NCBI RefSeq assembly: GCF_017356245.1
Contig: NZ_JAFMZZ010000001.1
Span: 3,124,673 to 3,188,672 of the forward strand
DNA from: Bordetella petrii
GTDB taxonomy: Bacteria > Pseudomonadota > Gammaproteobacteria > Burkholderiales > Burkholderiaceae_B
Direction: 5' to 3'
Length of the DNA stretch: 64,000 bases
Under the pieces are notes generated by a model. It was not told the DNA's origin and made no database searches. It saw only the letters and a program-made list of their open reading frames with translations. The position numbers were made by a program, and so were the translations under genes. Below are positions 62,741 to 64,000 of this stretch, piece by piece; within the stretch, counting starts at the first letter, position 1, and every line of letters begins with the position of its first letter.

Positions 62741-63814
62741 ATGTCCCGACCGCTATGGATTGCCCCGCTGCCCGCTTCGACCCGTTTCCGGCGCCTGGCC
62801 GGGGCGCCGCTGTTGCTGGCCCTGGCGGCCGGCCCGGCCTGCGCCGATACGGTATGGCTGAATAATGGCGACCGCCTGACCGGCACGATCCAGTCGCTGG
62901 ACAACGGCTACCTGCTGATCCACACCGACTACGGCGGCGACATGCGCATCGCGTTCGACCACGTGCAGACCCTGCAGAGCGACACGCCGCTGGTCATCCG
63001 CGACGCTTCCATGGAACACGATTACCGCGCCAAGCTGGTGGGCGCCGGGCCCGGCACGGTGGTGCTGGACGGCGTGCGGCGCCAGGACGGCCAGGCCCGG
63101 CCCGTGACGGCGGACGTGCCGCTCAAATCGCTGGAAAGCGTGGTGAGGCCCCGCCCGTTCCTGCGCGAAACATCCGTGACCGGGCACGTGGACCTGGCGG
63201 CCACCAGCAAGTCGGCGTCGAACGACACGCGGGACTATTCGGCCACGGTGAACACCACGATACGCCACGGCCTGTGGCGCCACCAGTTCAACGGCCTGTA
63301 CCTGCACAGCAAGGAAGACGACAGCGTCAACACCAACAACTACGGCATGGACTACACGCTGGACCGCTTCCTGACCGAGAAGGCGTTCTGGCAGGTGCGG
63401 CTGATGCACCGGCGCGACTGGATCGAAGACTTGAACCGCCAGACGGCGTACGGCACCGGGCCGGGCTACCAGTTCTGGGACAACGAGCTGGGCGCGTTCT
63501 CGATGTCGGCCCTGCTGGGCCGGGTGCACTACGGCTACAGCGACGGCAACAGCGATGCGGCGTATGCCGCCAGCCTGCGCTGGGACTATGTGCGGTACTT
63601 CAGCGGCAAGGAATTCGAACTGTTCACCAAGGGCGAACTGATGCGGCCCTTCGAGGGCAGCGCCAAGGCGGCGGTCAACGGCGAAATCGGCGTGCGCTAC
63701 AACATGAACAGCTGGCTGTCGCTGTACTTGAAGTACGCCCGCAACCAGGTCAGCAGCACGTTCGAAAGCCTGAACGAATCCATCTACAGCACCGGGCTGG
63801 GATTGCGCTGGTAG
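62741..63814 (+). CDS. DUF481 outer-membrane protein
   Basis: 357 residues from MSRPLWIAPLPAS; a TTG start at 62720 is possible. A signal peptide ends near GPACADTVWLNNGDRLTGTIQSLDNGYLLIHTDYGG, a small beta-rich module. The rest is a DUF481 beta-barrel: alternating strands such as HQFNGLYLHSKEDDSVNTNN, KAFWQVRLMHRRDWIEDLNRQ, and a C-terminal strand STGLGLRW ending in Trp, the outer-membrane insertion signal. The family's role is poorly known; some members respond to salt or acid stress. Confidence 0.88.
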   Translation: MSRPLWIAPLPASTRFRRLAGAPLLLALAAGPACADTVWLNNGDRLTGTIQSLDNGYLLIHTDYGGDMRIAFDHVQTLQSDTPLVIRDASMEHDYRAKLVGAGPGTVVLDGVRRQDGQARPVTADVPLKSLESVVRPRPFLRETSVTGHVDLAATSKSASNDTRDYSATVNTTIRHGLWRHQFNGLYLHSKEDDSVNTNNYGMDYTLDRFLTEKAFWQVRLMHRRDWIEDLNRQTAYGTGPGYQFWDNELGAFSMSALLGRVHYGYSDGNSDAAYAASLRWDYVRYFSGKEFELFTKGELMRPFEGSAKAAVNGEIGVRYNMNSWLSLYLKYARNQVSSTFESLNESIYSTGLGLRW

Positions 63815-63823
63815 ATGCATAGG

Positions 63824-63858
63824 CAGGTGTCTGGCTCCCGCAGGGTGTCAGACACCTG
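63824..63858. repeat. 35-bp palindromic repeat (16-3-16), intergenic copy
   Basis: 16-bp arms with two mismatches around the loop GCA; the right arm is GGGTGTCAGACACCTG. It starts 10 bases after the DUF481 stop. Same size, arm length and core as the copy at 38225-38259; the arms have the opposite orientation of the central TCAGA/TCTGA. Confidence 0.85.
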
Positions 63859-63909
63859 GATAAGCTGCCGATCCTGCGATACGGGTGCTGAGCGGCGGTT
63901 CGAATTCAA

Positions 63910-64000
63910 CTATCGCAGTCCCGCGTCGTGCGGGCCAGCGGTGTCGGCGCGTTGGGCGGCGGGGCAGCCTGCGCAGCAGGCCGAGGGCGCCTGGTTGCGC
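63910..64000 (-). CDS. Possible C-terminal end of a minus-strand gene (cut by window edge)
   Basis: On the minus strand the frame is open from the window edge and ends at a TAG (63912-63910). It reads RNQAPSACCAGCPAAQRADTAGPHDAGLR, with a CCxxCP cluster. Too short to assign to a family, and other frames are open too. A gene ending near this position is plausible, because the palindromic repeat lies just downstream of it and just after DUF481. Confidence 0.25.
   Translation of the reverse strand, partial: RNQAPSACCAGCPAAQRADTAGPHDAGLR

Overview
The window looks like a chromosomal segment of a high-GC betaproteobacterium of the Alcaligenaceae (Bordetella/Achromobacter type). Evidence: seven separate Bug/TctC-family periplasmic binding proteins, a family strongly expanded in that group; many LysR regulators; many catabolic cassettes; GC-rich codons; and a class I groESL operon under a perfect CIRCE element. 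The call rests on gene content and style only; no database search was possible. No rRNA, tRNA, CRISPR array, prophage or transposase was seen.

Layout. 1-6400 is housekeeping and stress: the start of a sulfate-binding protein, a YaiI/DUF188 protein, a small ribbon-helix-helix-like protein, the selenium pair selD-mnmH, an SRPBCC protein, an alpha/beta hydrolase, an ECF sigma factor and a ClpP-like protease. 6400-15740 holds a CGNR regulator divergent from a hydrolase, then an acyl-CoA cassette (CoA-transferase, enoyl-CoA hydratase, second CoA-transferase, fused double acyl-CoA dehydrogenase, Bug protein) closed by a strong terminator and followed by a LysR gene. 15749-20627 is a minus-strand cassette (PDC-lactonase-like amidohydrolase, carboxymuconolactone decarboxylase family protein, GST, flavin reductase, two Bug proteins). 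20800-28023 is an unusual, incomplete hut-like operon: hutC, hutU, an exported ammonia-lyase homolog in which the MIO-forming Ala-Ser-Gly is replaced by Glu-Ala-Asp, a Bug protein, an ornithine-cyclodeaminase-family protein and a PhnD-like domain without signal peptide. A HutC-like operator sits between the -35 and -10 of its promoter.

28027-37927 holds a GAF/PucR-type regulator divergent from an SDR, a complete LIV-type ABC transporter (the LivF-type ATPase has Arg for the Walker A Lys), a BKACE (DUF849) enzyme and a second SDR. 37960-54461 is a series of small carboxylate, amino-acid and hydroxy-acid modules with their own regulators: an aspartoacylase-like hydrolase carrying a palindromic repeat inside its reading frame, three Bug proteins, an argininosuccinate-lyase paralog, an APC permease, a metallophosphoesterase, a class II aldolase, a flavin reductase, a 2-hydroxyacid dehydrogenase, a LysE exporter, a hydrolase and a metallo-beta-lactamase-fold protein. 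54498-54735 holds a YagU-like gene remnant. 55334-59356 carries a LysR gene and an arsenic operon (arsR, a broken arsI, acr3, arsC, arsH) with an operator-like repeat directly at the arsR start. 59400-64000 has groESL, a YihY/BrkB membrane protein, a DUF481 outer-membrane protein and a second copy of the palindromic repeat.

How it fits together: this is mostly a uptake-plus-catabolism region in which each binding protein sits beside a few enzymes and a regulator. No tripartite transporter membrane genes are present, so the Bug proteins must use TctAB-type permeases encoded elsewhere or have a sensing role.
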